Shown here: piece after piece, positions 18,789-32,502 of the stretch
Numbering within the stretch: position 1 is the first letter of the stretch
Layout of the letters: every line of letters starts with the position of its first letter
Source: Melieria omissa
Lineage: Eukaryota > Arthropoda > Insecta > Diptera > Ulidiidae
Length of the DNA: 64,000 bases
Direction of reading: 5' to 3'
NCBI GenBank assembly: GCA_963971225.1
Contig: OZ020270.1
Coordinates: forward strand, 73,486,432-73,550,431
Notes under the pieces: generated by a model
What the model was told of the DNA's origin: nothing
Seen by the model: the letters and a program-made list of their open reading frames with translations, nothing else
The model's database searches: none
Made by a program: the position numbers and the translations under genes

Positions 18789-21628
18789 ATGGTTTGTTTA
18801 CATTTTTCATTCCGTTGTGGTTTGAATTCAAACTGTCTTATCTGCGACTGAAGGTTTTATTAAAAATTTTGTGTATTTTCACGATTTTCACGACGAAAAA
18901 GTGTACCATTTGTGGGAAAAAACGGCGTCGGGGCACTGGACCTTTTTTTCAAGTTCCTCTCGACGACCGTAGAAGAGGCATTTGGATTGCAAAATGTAAT
19001 TTTGTGTTCCCGGCTCGTTCGTTTGTTTGCGGGGATCATTTTTTGGCAACTGATTTTATCAGAGGGCCAAAAATGATCAAGTTAGTGCCACATGCAGCAC
19101 CGGTGCCGTAAGTATATGAAATTTAAGCCTACCGAAACATTAAATTGGCAGTGGCAGAGCATGTGCACAAAACTTAAATTCAAATGAATTTGATTTATTA
19201 TAACGCGAGCATTTCGCATTACGATGTCCCCCAGGAGGAGCAGTTCGAAGACCTGCTAATTTTACTACATCCACCAAAAGAGTGCAAGGAGTTCTATACC
19301 CAGACAGAGTAAGTTTCAATGAGATGTATTTGAAAACTTGATTGTAATTTATACTTGTAGCCCAATAATCCAGGAATATTTTATGGAAAAAGAAATTTCG
19401 GACTTAAAAAAAGAAGTCAAAAAATTAAAGGAGGAGAACAAGCGCCTACAGCACAGACTGGACGAATGCGAGGCGATTGTGTCAACTGTGAGATCCATAT
19501 TCACAGATGGACAAGTGAGAAAAATGGTGTACCAGGTATTGTTTATTGTATTAACCACAACTTGAACGATGTTAATGCGAATTGTATATGTTTGTTTATT
19601 TCACAGAACGAAATATTAAATGGAGTTGGCCTGATATTTCAAGCACCATATGCCTGCACGCGTCTGGGCCATGTGCATATAATCACTTATATACAAAAGG
19701 CTTCCCGCTGCCCCATGTCTCCACTCTTCAACGCTGGTATAGAATGGTTGACGTAAGTGAGGGAATTCTGTCAACAGCCATGGATTTGATGCGACACATA
19801 ACAGATTTGTCAAATGAAGACAAAATCTGTGTTCTCGCGTTCGACGAGATGAAAGTCGCAGAAACTTACGAATACGACCAAAGAGCGTACTGTGTACGGA
19901 AACCTGCCAATTATGTCCAGGTGGTGATGGCGAGGGGTCTGAAGAAATCGTGGAAGCAACCCGTTTTCTACGATTTCGACCAGCAAATGACCAAACCAAT
20001 TTTGATTTCGGTAATCTCGGCACTACACCACGCAGGTTTTTCTGTGGTGGCAATTGTTTGTGACATGGGACTCACAAAACGAAAGCTGTGGAAAAGTTTG
20101 GAAGTAACAGTAGGTGAGTAATATGTTTGAATTTAATTTAATCAGTTTGAGTTTACATAAGCAATTTTTTTCGTAATTTAGACCAGCCATACTTCGAACA
20201 CCCCGTGAATAAAAAGGAAAAAATATTCACTTTTGCCGACGCTCCCCATCTTCTAAAATTAATCAGAAACCACTTCCTGGACACCGAAATTATGTGGAAG
20301 GGCGAACTGCTGACAACGCGCAGCTTAGCTGATCTGCTCAAACATACGAGCACATCAGACGCGTCAATTACATTCAAACTGACGACCGAACATCTAACAG
20401 TTAAAGGAGTCGGTATGTTATTTATGTTATGATGTTATGTTCGCTAATGTTAACAACAAAATTCGTTACAATTTTTAGCCCGTCAAAAAGTTAAGTTAAC
20501 AGCACAAGTATTTTCAAATACCACCGCCGCTGCTATACGACGCTCATTAGGAATGGACATATACAAGCCAACACAAACAGCTGAAATGATTCAGCTTGTT
20601 AATGATTGGTTTGATGTCCTCAATTCCTCCATGGGAACATTTGGGTACCCAGGAAAGGTAATTTTTCTTTCCAATAAAGCCGAAAAATAGTTAAATTAAA
20701 AAATTTTTAAATTAAAATTTGTATGTATTTTTACAGGAACCATATGGTGTAAAGCTCAAAAGCCAAGATAAGGTTATTGAGCGGATGAATGCCTTCATGT
20801 CTTCTCCAATTATTCCAAACAAAAAAAGTCTGGAAATATTTCAAAAAGGAATTTTAATGACTAATTCCGCCTTGGTAATGCTCCACCAATATGTTAAGGC
20901 GAAGTGCAATATGGAGTACTTTCTAACAAACCGCCTTAACCAGGATGTGTTGGAGCACTTCTTTGGGGCAATTCGAAGCAAGGGTGGTCTGAATGATCAT
21001 CCTTCCCCCAAGGAGTTTAAATACCGGCTGAGGAAATATATCTTAGGTATGTTTCATATTAATTTCGTGTAATTTTTTTAATATTAATTTTTTAATTTAA
21101 TTAATTTTTTCATTAATTTCTTAATCACTATTTAGCCAGAAATACCGAGCACCTAAGAGGAATAGGCAATGTTTCTAAGGACACAACGGGTTGGCTCGGC
21201 ACCGTACACAAACATGGCGACCAGGCCGAGATTACCCTTGACAGCTTGAATGAGTCCTCAATTTCCTTCGACAGTCCTGACCCAGAGGAAGAGTCGGGAA
21301 TCATCGCTGATTTTAATACGGACTCATTGCATGACATCGGCGTGCTTCATGAAGACGCAAAAAGCCAGGTCCGCGATTCCTAAGCGCAATTAAAGAAATG
21401 GAGAGCGTGTTCTACGCAATAAATCAAATGAAAATTTCATATCGAAAAAATCTTCTGAAGCGATTGCTGGAAAAAAGCGCCCACGTAGGCGTCCCAGAGC
21501 ATGTGAAGCGATTTTTCTTCACATGCAGAATTCATTTCCGTGTGCACCATTTAAACAAGTGCTTAAAGACGATGAAGGCCAAACAGAAAATAATGGGGTA
21601 CAAAAAATTCATCAAAATCAATCTGTAA
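18789..21628 (+). pseudogene. P-like transposase, U4
   Basis: Exon 8 stop at 21381-21383; C-terminal segment 21398-21628. It is the first copy with the exon 1 ending VPHAAPVP and with RAYC in exon 4 (Asp to Tyr), both kept by all copies to the right. Exon 7 (20737-21046) is uninterrupted. No lesion is seen beyond the two breaks common to the array. U2, U3, U4 and U8 are the least damaged copies. Confidence 0.88.
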
Positions 21629-22670
21629 AACTGGGAGAGAAAAAAGGTGAAATTAATCATTCCATTTTTTAAATATTTGTTTACTTATACAGCACACGCA
21701 GCGGCCACACCTTCACTAGCTAGAGGCTTCAAGACAGCAGTGCACTCTGAAAGTGGTAAGAGAAACAAAAGTTAAAATCATTACATTTTTAAAATTTATA
21801 TTTACTTATACAGCACATGCGGCTACAGCCCTTCGTTGGAGTCTTGCCTGACTGATGTTAAATAAACGATTGAGCTCAACCGCTCACGACGCCTCTCTGA
21901 TCAAGTACTGAGCGGTGACCAATAAGGTACACCATAATGGACAGCGAGAAGGTTTAGTGGGTTCAAGTCTCACACTGACGGCTTCGGCCAAGGGCTTTCG
22001 ATGCTTCCTCCTCGTAAAACAAAACAAAAAAAAAAACACTTTTCCAAAACCTTAAATTAATAAATTTGCCTTAGTCCAAATAAGTATCTGCAGTGCAGCA
22101 ACGTTTCTCGATGTCCGCGTTGTAGGAACTATCTTGCACATTTATTGCCACTCGCTGTGCTGCGTCACTCCTGAACTCAGCGTTTTCGTTGGCAAAGCAC
22201 TGAAAAAATAGTTTTTCTCGTATAAAATACTTCAATGTTTCTTTTTACTGCTTACTTTTTACCAGCAGCAGTCAATTTTGTGTTTTTCTCGTTTCCTTTG
22301 TTCACTTGAATCGTAAGAAATGTATCAGCTGATTTTGACAAGCAGCATGCCCAAAAGCACTAACAAAATACATGGGAATCCTAGTGCTACTTCCCCTTAT
22401 ACCCTTATAAGGTCGTATCACCTTATTAATACACCTTGTCTATGTGTTTATTTGCTTAGTGGCATGATGAAATAAACAAGGTGAAGCGAGTAGATGGCAT
22501 ACCCTTATTTTGACAAAAGAGCTTTTGAAAAACTGACGTTTTCAAAATAAATTCTCTCAAAACATGAAAGTCTTCTTCTTTCTTCTTACTACTGTACACT
22601 ACAATATATATATTTCAGGAAAAAATTTCCAGCAACTTTGAAAGGAAACAAAAATATTCGATTTTAAAAA

Positions 22671-23750
22671 CTTAAGGGGAGGTTCTTTCAAATTTTTTTG
22701 AAAAAATCGTGTTTTTTTTCACATAAAATGAAAGCTGTATGTCCGTAGAATATGTGTACGAAAGGATTTTTCGATGCGATCGCCTTGTCCGCATACGAGT
22801 TTGTTTCTTCTACAGTGTTTTTCCCAGTTTTTGCCCGGAGCTGCTATCTTTCAACACGTTTTTCTCGAAACCACGTTTTCCATCTGAATTTCAAGGATAT
22901 CTTTTGATCTATTGTTCTAATATCCTTAATCTAAAGCATGTTTGAAAGGTGATCATTTTCTGTATGGCTTATACCTAAAACGAGCATAAGTTACTATTAA
23001 ATTGTTATTTATAATTAAGGTTTAATAACAAAAAAAGTGGCAAAAAAAATTTGTTTTTTTCGAGCGTTCACATTTCAGTCAATTTTTGGTCAAAAATCAT
23101 TATAGTTAGGTATAAGCCATAGAAAATTTCATCTACTTTCATTTAAAAAAACCTTTTTCATTTCAGATTACTACAAGAGGCTGTAGGCTTGAAATTCGGA
23201 GACTAGATTTTTCAGGCAGTGATCGACGAAAGCTGCCATTGTTCAGCCGCCATTTTGAATTTTGTTACAAAAAATATATCATATTATTGTATAGGGTGTG
23301 CAGCCGCCGTGGCTCAGTTGGTTAGAGCGCGGTCCAGCGAGTCGCATGCAGAGCGACGCAAGATCGAATACTGCCTGTAATAACACCTAAAAAAAATAAC
23401 GGGAAACTCGTTTTCTCTTTCGGTGGCTGTCCTCTCAGCTGGAAATGGCAAACCTCTGAGAGTAAAAATTGCCTATGAAAAAGCTCCCAACCTGCCGTTC
23501 GGAACCGGCATAAAACTGTAGGTCCCTTCCACCCGCGTACAAAATTCACACGCACAACACGGGTGGTTGCGGGAAGCTAGGCCTTAGTCTCGCGTAAGCG
23601 GGCTGTCGTGCCAATCAATTAATTAATTAATATAATAAAATACCCATTCAACCGTCAAAACCGGATGTTTCTATGTTTTTTCATCATGCCACAAATCATT
23701 TCCAAACTTGGGCCTTTTTTTGGCCAAATTTGAAAGAACCTCCCCTTAAG
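22671..23750. mobile_element. TTAA-flanked inverted-repeat element, U4
   Basis: 1080 bp, the same variants as the U3 copy. Confidence 0.75.
23303..23631 (+). mobile_element. tRNA-derived SINE, U4
   Basis: GTTAGAGCG form, as in U3. Confidence 0.75.
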
Positions 23751-23924
23751 TGTTTATAAGATTATTCGAAAGTTGAACAATTATTCGACTATTCGAAGCA
23801 CATCGACTATTCGAATAGCACTATTCGAATACTATTCGTACAAACAACCACTATTCGAATAATCGATTAATCGATTTTCAAACTATTCGATTACTTTCAA
23901 GAGCCCTACATGCTGGTTGTCAAA

Positions 23925-26550
23925 ATGGTTTGTTTACATTTTTCATTCCGTTGTGGTTTGAATTCAAACTGTCTTATCTGCGACTGAAGGTTTTATTAAA
24001 AATTTTGTGTATTTTCACGATTTTCACGACGAAAAAGTGTACCATTTGTGGGAAAAAACGGCGTCGGGGCACTGGACCTTTTTTTCAAGTTCCTCTCGAC
24101 GACCGTAGAAGAGGCATTTGGATTGCAAAATGTAATTTTGTGTTCCCGGCTCGTTCGTTTGTTTGCGGGGATCATTTTTTGGCAACTGATTTTATCAGAG
24201 GGCCAAAAATGATCAAGTTAGTGCCACATGCAGCACCGGTGCCGTAAGTATATGAAATTTAAGCCTACCGAAACATTAAATTGGCAGTGGCAGAGCATGT
24301 GCACAAAACTTAAATTCAAATGAATTTGATTTATTATAACGCGAGCATTTCGCATTACGATGTCCCCCAGGAGGAGCAGTTCGAAGACCTGCTAATTTTA
24401 CTACATCCACCAAAAGAGTGCAAGGAGTTCTATACCCAGACAGAGTAAGTTTCAATGAGATGTATTTGAAAACTTGATTGTAATTTATACTTGTAGCCCA
24501 ATAATCCAGGAATATTTTATGGAAAAAGAAATTTCGGACTTAAAAAAAGAAGTCAAAAAATTAAAGGAGGAGAACAAGCGCCTACAGCACAGACTGGACG
24601 AATGCGAGGCGATTGTGTCAACTGTGAGATCCATATTCACAGATGGACAAGTGAGAAAAATGGTGTACCAGGTATTGTTTATTGTATTAACCACAACTTG
24701 AACGATGTTAATGCGAATTGTATATGTTTGTTTATTTCACAGAACGAAATATTAAATGGAGTTGGCCTGATATTTCAAGCACCATATGCCTGCACGCGTC
24801 TGGGCCATGTGCATATAATCACTTATATACAAAAGGCTTCCCGCTGCCCCATGTCTCCACTCTTCAACGCTGGTATAGAATGGTTGACGTAAGTGAGGGA
24901 ATTCTGTCAACAGCCATGGATTTGATGCGACACATAACAGATTTGTCAAATGAAGACAAAATCTGTGTTCTCGCGTTCGACGAGATGAAAGTCGCAGAAA
25001 CTTACGAATACGACCAAAGAGCGTACTGTGTACGGAAACCTGCCAATTATGTCCAGGTGGTGATGGCGAGGGGTCTGAAGAAATCGTGGAAGCAACCCGT
25101 TTTCTACGATTTCGACCAGCAAATGACCAAACCAATTTTGATTTCGGTAATCTCGGCACTACACCACGCAGGTTTTTCTGTGGTGGCAATTGTTTGTGAC
25201 ATGGGACTCACAAAACGAAAGCTGTGGAAAAGTTTGGAAGTAACAGTAGGTGAGTAATATGTTTGAATTTAATTTAATCAGTTTGAGTTTACATAAGCAA
25301 TTTTTTTCGTAATTTAGACCAGCCATACTTCGAACACCCCGTGAATAAAAAGGAAAAAATATTCACTTTTGCCGACGCTCCCCATCTTCTAAAATTAATC
25401 AGAAACCACTTCCTGGACACCGAAATTATGTGGAAGGGCGAACTGCTGACAACGCGCAGCTTAGCTGATCTGCTCAAACATACGAGCACATCAGACGCGT
25501 CAATTACATTCAAACTGACGACCGAACATCTAACAGTTAAAGGAGTCGGTATGTTATTTATGTTATGATGTTATGTTCGCTAATGTTAACAACAAAATTC
25601 GTTACAATTTTTAGCCCGTCAAAAAGTTAAGTTAACAGCACAAGTATTTTCAAATACCACCGCCGCTGCTATACGACGCTCATTAGGAATGGACATATAC
25701 AAGCCAACACAAACAGCTGAAATGATTCAGCTTGTTAATGATTGGTTTGATGTCCTCAATTCCTCCATGGGAACATTTGGGTACCCAGGAAAGGTAATTT
25801 TTCTTTCCAATAAAGCCGAAAAATAGTTAAATTAAAAAATTTTTAAATTAAAATTTGTATGTATTTTTACAGGAACCATATGGTGTAAAGCTCAAAAGCC
25901 AAGATAAGGTTATTGAGCGGATGAATGCCTTCATGTCTTCTCCAATTATTCCAAACAAAAAAAGTCTGGAAATATTTCAAAAAGGAATTTTAATGACTAA
26001 TTCCGCCTTGGTAATGCTCCACCAATATGTTAAGGCGAAGTGCAATATGGAGTACTTTCTAACAAACGCCTTAACCAGGATGTGTTGGAGCACTTCTTTG
26101 GGGCAATTCGAAGCAAGGGTGGTCTGAATGATCATCCTTCCCCCAAGGAGTTTAAATACCGGCTGAGGAAATATATCTTAGGTATGTTTCATATTAATTT
26201 CGTGTAATTTTTTTAATATTAATTTTTTAATTTAATTAATTTTTTCATTAATTTCTTAATCACTATTTAGCCAGAAATACCGAGCACCTAAGAGGAATAG
26301 GCAATGTTTCTAAGGACACAACGGGTTGGCTCGGCACCGTACACAAACATGGCGACCAGGCCGAGATTACCCTTGACAGCTTGAATGAGTCCTCAATTTC
26401 CTTCGACAGTCCTGACCCAGAGGAAGAGTCGGGAATCATCGCTGATTTTAATACGGACTCATTGCATGACATCGGCGTGCTTCATGAAGACGCAAAAAGC
26501 CAGGTCCGCGATTCCTAAGCGCAATTAAAGAAATGGAGAGCGTGTTCTAC
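23925..26550 (+). pseudogene. P-like transposase, U5, frameshifted short copy
   Basis: One C is missing in exon 7 at ~26067 (ACAAACGCC versus ACAAACCGCC). The frame shifts just before the LNQDVLEHFFG motif and stops at 26125-26127. The exon 8 region survives to its stop at 26516-26518. The C-terminal segment is cut after 18 bases at 26550 by the 815-bp deletion, joining TTCTAC to TTCAATG with TAC as 3-bp microhomology. The polyA signal and exon-like 3' blocks are lost as well. Confidence 0.9.
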
Positions 26551-26990
26551 TTCAATGTTTCTTTTTACTGCTTACTTTTTACCAGCAGCAGTCAATTTCG
26601 TGTTTTTCTCGTTTCCTTTGTTCACTTGAATCGTAAGAAATGTATCAGCTGATTTTGACAAGCAGCATGCCCAAAAGCACTAACAAAATACATGGGAATC
26701 CTAGTGCTACTTCCCCTTATACCCTTATAAGGTCGTATCACCTTATTAATACACCTTGTCTATGTGTTTATTTGCTTAGTGGCATGATGAAATAAACAAG
26801 GTGAAGCGAGTAGATGGCATACCCTTATTTTGACAAAAGAGCTTTTGAAAAACTGACGTTTTCAAAATAAATTCTCTCAAAACATGAAAGTCTTCTTCTT
26901 TCTTCTTACTACTGTACACTACAATATATATATTTCAGGAAAAAATTTCCAGCAACTTTGAAAGGAAACAAAAATATTCGATTTTAAAAA

Positions 26991-28039
26991 CTTAAGGGGA
27001 GGTTCTTTCAAATTTTTTTGAAAAAATCGTGTTTTTTTTCACATAAAATGAAAGCTGTATGTCCGTAGAATATGTGTACGAAAGGATTTTTCGATACGAT
27101 CGCCTTGTCCGCATACGAGTTTGTTTCTTCTACAGTGTTTTTCCCAGTTTTTGCCCGGAGCTGCTATCTTTCAACACGTTTTTCTCGAAACCACGTTTTC
27201 CATCTGAATTTCAAGGATATCTTTTGATCTATTGTTCTAATTTCCTTAATCTAAAGCATGTTTGAAAGGTGATCATTTTCTGTATGGCTTATACCTAAAA
27301 CGAGCATAAGTTACTATTAAATTGTTATTTATAATTAAGGTTTAATAACAAAAAAAGTGGCAAAAAAAATTTGTTTTTTTCGAGCGTTCACATTTCAGTC
27401 AATTTTTGGTCAAAAATCATTATAGTTAGGTATAAGCCATAGAAAATTTTATCTACTTTCATTTAAAAAAACCTTTTTCATTTCAGATTACTACAAGAGG
27501 CTGTAGGCTTGAAATTCGGAGACTAGATTTTTCAGCCGCCATTTTGAATTTTGTTACAAAAAATATATCATATTATTGTATAGGGTGTGCAGCTGCCGTG
27601 GCTCAGTTGGTTAGTGCGCGGTCCAGCGAGTCGCATGCAGAGCGACGCAAGATCGAATACTGCCTGTAATAACACCTAAAAAAAATAACGGGAAACTCGT
27701 TTTCTCTTTCGGTGGCTGTCCTCTCAGCTGGAAATGGCAAACCTCTGAGAGTAAAAATTGCCTATGAAAAAGCTCCCAACCTGCCGTTCGGAACCGGCAT
27801 AAAACTGTAGGTCCCTTCCACCCGCGTACAAAACTCACACGCACAACACGGGTGGTTGCGGGAAGCTAGGCCTTAGTCTCGCGTAAGCGGGCTGTCGTGC
27901 CAATCAATTAATTAATTAATATAATAAAATACCCATTCAACCGTCAAAACCGGATGTTTCTATGTTTTTTCATCATGCCACAAATCATTTCCAAACTTGG
28001 GCCTTTTTTTGGCCAAATTTGAAAGAACCTCCCCTTAAG
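26991..28039. mobile_element. TTAA-flanked inverted-repeat element, U5 (31-bp deletion)
   Basis: 1049 bp. Around 27533, 31 bp between two TTCAG repeats are missing, so TTTTTCAG joins directly to CCGCCATTTTG. It has GATACGATCG as in U1/U2. Confidence 0.75.
27592..27920 (+). mobile_element. tRNA-derived SINE, U5
   Basis: Head GCTGCCG, GTTAGTGCG form, and AACTCACACG in the body; these mark the short-unit lineage. Confidence 0.75.
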
Positions 28040-28213
28040 TGTTTATAAGATTATTCGAAAGTTGAACAATTATTCGACTATTCGAAGCACATCGACTATT
28101 CGAATAGCACTATTCGAATACTATTCGTACAAACAACCACTATTCGAATAATCGATTAATCGATTTTCAAACTATTCGATTACTTTCAAGAGCCCTACAT
28201 GCTGGTTGTCAAA

Positions 28214-30839
28214 ATGGTTTGTTTACATTTTTCATTCCGTTGTGGTTTGAATTCAAACTGTCTTATCTGCGACTGAAGGTTTTATTAAAAATTTTGTGTA
28301 TTTTCACGATTTTCACGACGAAAAAGTGTACCATTTGTGGGAAAAAACGGCGTCGGGGCACTGGACCTTTTTTTCAAGTTCCTCTCGACGACCGTAGAAG
28401 AGGCATTTGGATTGCAAAATGTAATTTTGTGTTCCCGGCTCGTTCGTTTGTTTGCGGGGATCATTTTTTGGCAACTGATTTTATCAGAGGGCCAAAAATG
28501 ATCAAGTTAGTGCCACATGCAGCACCGGTGCCGTAAGTATATGAAATTTAAGCCTACCGAAACATTAAATTGGCAGTGGCAGAGCATGTGCACAAAACTT
28601 AAATTCAAATGAATTTGATTTATTATAACGCGAGCATTTCGCATTACGATGTCCCCCAGGAGGAGCAGTTCGAAGACCTGCTAATTTTACTACATCCACC
28701 AAAAGAGTGCAAGGAGTTCTATACCCAGACAGAGTAAGTTTCAATGAGATGTATTTGAAAACTTGATTGTAATTTATACTTGTAGCCCAATAATCCAGGA
28801 ATATTTTATGGAAAAAGAAATTTCGGACTTAAAAAAAGAAGTCAAAAAATTAAAGGAGGAGAACAAGCGCCTACAGCACAGACTGGACGAATGCGAGGCG
28901 ATTGTGTCAACTGTGAGATCCATATTCACAGATGGACAAGTGAGAAAAATGGTGTACCAGGTATTGTTTATTGTATTAACCACAACTTGAACGATGTTAA
29001 TGCGAATTGTATATGTTTGTTTATTTCACAGAACGAAATATTAAATGGAGTTGGCCTGATATTTCAAGCACCATATGCCTGCACGCGTCTGGGCCATGTG
29101 CATATAATCACTTATATACAAAAGGCTTCCCGCTGCCCCATGTCTCCACTCTTCAACGCTGGTATAGAATGGTTGACGTAAGTGAGGGAATTCTGTCAAC
29201 AGCCATGGATTTGATGCGACACATAACAGATTTGTCAAATGAAGACAAAATCTGTGTTCTCGCGTTCGACGAGATGAAAGTCGCAGAAACTTACGAATAC
29301 GACCAAAGAGCGTACTGTGTACGGAAACCTGCCAATTATGTCCAGGTGGTGATGGCGAGGGGTCTGAAGAAATCGTGGAAGCAACCCGTTTTCTACGATT
29401 TCGACCAGCAAATGACCAAACCAATTTTGATTTCGGTAATCTCGGCACTACACCACGCAGGTTTTTCTGTGGTGGCAATTGTTTGTGACATGGGACTCAC
29501 AAAACGAAAGCTGTGGAAAAGTTTGGAAGTAACAGTAGGTGAGTAATATGTTTGAATTTAATTTAATCAGTTTGAGTTTACATAAGCAATTTTTTTCGTA
29601 ATTTAGACCAGCCATACTTCGAACACCCCGTGAATAAAAAGGAAAAAATATTCACTTTTGCCGACGCTCCCCATCTTCTAAAATTAATCAGAAACCACTT
29701 CCTGGACACCGAAATTATGTGGAAGGGCGAACTGCTGACAACGCGCAGCTTAGCTGATCTGCTCAAACATACGAGCACATCAGACGCGTCAATTACATTC
29801 AAACTGACGACCGAACATCTAACAGTTAAAGGAGTCGGTATGTTATTTATGTTATGATGTTATGTTCGCTAATGTTAACAACAAAATTCGTTACAATTTT
29901 TAGCCCGTCAAAAAGTTAAGTTAACAGCACAAGTATTTTCAAATACCACCGCCGCTGCTATACGACGCTCATTAGGAATGGACATATACAAGCCAACACA
30001 AACAGCTGAAATGATTCAGCTTGTTAATGATTGGTTTGATGTCCTCAATTCCTCCATGGGAACATTTGGGTACCCAGGAAAGGTAATTTTTCTTTCCAAT
30101 AAAGCCGAAAAATAGTTAAATTAAAAAATTTTTAAATTAAAATTTGTATGTATTTTTACAGGAACCATATGGTGTAAAGCTCAAAAGCCAAGATAAGGTT
30201 ATTGAGCGGATGAATGCCTTCATGTCTTCTCCAATTATTCCAAACAAAAAAAGTCTGGAAATATTTCAAAAAGGAATTTTAATGACTAATTCCGCCTTGG
30301 TAATGCTCCACCAATATGTTAAGGCGAAGTGCAATATGGAGTACTTTCTAACAAACGCCTTAACCAGGATGTGTTGGAGCACTTCTTTGGGGCAATTCGA
30401 AGCAAGGGTGGTCTGAATGATCATCCTTCCCCCAAGGAGTTTAAATACCGGCTGAGGAAATATATCTTAGGTATGTTTCATATTAATTTCGTGTAATTTT
30501 TTTAATATTAATTTTTTAATTTAATTAATTTTTTCATTAATTTCTTAATCACTATTTAGCCAGAAATACCGAGCACCTAAGAGGAATAGGCAATGTTTCT
30601 AAGGACACAACGGGTTGGCTCGGCACCGTACACAAACATGGCGACCAGGCCGAGATTACCCTTGACAGCTTGAATGAGTCCTCAATTTCCTTCGACAGTC
30701 CTGACCCAGAGGAAGAGTCGGGAATCATCGCTGATTTTAATACGGACTCATTGCATGACATCGGCGTGCTTCATGAAGACGCAAAAAGCCAGGTCCGCGA
30801 TTCCTAAGCGCAATTAAAGAAATGGAGAGCGTGTTCTAC
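28214..30839 (+). pseudogene. P-like transposase, U6, frameshifted short copy
   Basis: Same two lesions as U5: C lost in exon 7 at ~30356 and the 815-bp deletion at 30839. Exon 8 stop at 30805-30807. No private difference from U5 was noticed in the exons. Confidence 0.9.
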
Positions 30840-31279
30840 TTCAATGTTTCTTTTTACTGCTTACTTTTTACCAGCAGCAGTCAATTTCGTGTTTTTCTCG
30901 TTTCCTTTGTTCACTTGAATCGTAAGAAATGTATCAGCTGATTTTGACAAGCAGCATGCCCAAAAGCACTAACAAAATACATGGGAATCCTAGTGCTACT
31001 TCCCCTTATACCCTTATAAGGTCGTATCACCTTATTAATACACCTTGTCTATGTGTTTATTTGCTTAGTGGCATGATGAAATAAACAAGGTGAAGCGAGT
31101 AGATGGCATACCCTTATTTTGACAAAAGAGCTTTTGAAAAACTGACGTTTTCAAAATAAATTCTCTCAAAACATGAAAGTCTTCTTCTTTCTTCTTACTA
31201 CTGTACACTACAATATATATATTTCAGGAAAAAATTTCCAGCAACTTTGAAAGGAAACAAAAATATTCGATTTTAAAAA

Positions 31280-32328
31280 CTTAAGGGGAGGTTCTTTCAA
31301 ATTTTTTTGAAAAAATCGTGTTTTTTTTCACATAAAATGAAAGCTGTATGTCCGTAGAATATGTGTACGAAAGGATTTTTCGATACGATCGCCTTGTCCG
31401 CATACGAGTTTGTTTCTTCTACAGTGTTTTTCCCAGTTTTTGCCCGGAGCTGCTATCTTTCAACACGTTTTTCTCGAAACCACGTTTTCCATCTGAATTT
31501 CAAGGATATCTTTTGATCTATTGTTCTAATTTCCTTAATCTAAAGCATGTTTGAAAGGTGATCATTTTCTGTATGGCTTATACCTAAAACGAGCATAAGT
31601 TACTATTAAATTGTTATTTATAATTAAGGTTTAATAACAAAAAAAGTGGCAAAAAAAATTTGTTTTTTTCGAGCGTTCACATTTCAGTCAATTTTTGGTC
31701 AAAAATCATTATAGTTAGGTATAAGCCATAGAAAATTTTATCTACTTTCATTTAAAAAAACCTTTTTCATTTCAGATTACTACAAGAGGCTGTAGGCTTG
31801 AAATTCGGAGACTAGATTTTTCAGCCGCCATTTTGAATTTTGTTACAAAAAATATATCATATTATTGTATAGGGTGTGCAGCTCCCGTGGCTCAGTTGGT
31901 TAGTGCGCGGTCCAGCGAGTCGCATGCAGAGCGACGCAAGATCGAATACTGCCTGTAATAACACCTAAAAAAAATAACGGGAAACTCGTTTTCTCTTTCG
32001 GTGGCTGTCCTCTCAGCTGGAAATGGCAAACCTCTGAGAGTAAAAATTGCCTATGAAAAAGCTCCCAACCTGCCGTTCGGAACCGGCATAAAACTGTAGG
32101 TCCCTTCCACCCGCGTACAAAACTCACACGCACAACACGGGTGGTTGCGGGAAGCTAGGCCTTAGTCTCGCGTAAGCGGGCTGTCGTGCCAATCAATTAA
32201 TTAATTAATATAATAAAATACCCATTCAACCGTCAAAACCGGATGTTTCTATGTTTTTTCATCATGCCACAAATCATTTCCAAACTTGGGCCTTTTTTTG
32301 GCCAAATTTGAAAGAACCTCCCCTTAAG
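31280..32328. mobile_element. TTAA-flanked inverted-repeat element, U6 (31-bp deletion)
   Basis: 1049 bp, short-lineage form. Confidence 0.75.
31881..32209 (+). mobile_element. tRNA-derived SINE, U6
   Basis: Private head variant GCTCCCG where the other short copies have GCTGCCG; otherwise as U5. Confidence 0.75.
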
Positions 32329-32502
32329 TGTTTATAAGATTATTCGAAAGTTGAACAATTATTCGACTATTCGAAGCACATCGACTATTCGAATAGCACT
32401 ATTCGAATACTATTCGTACAAACAACCACTATTCGAATAATCGATTAATCGATTTTCAAACTATTCGATTACTTTCAAGAGCCCTACATGCTGGTTGTCA
32501 AA

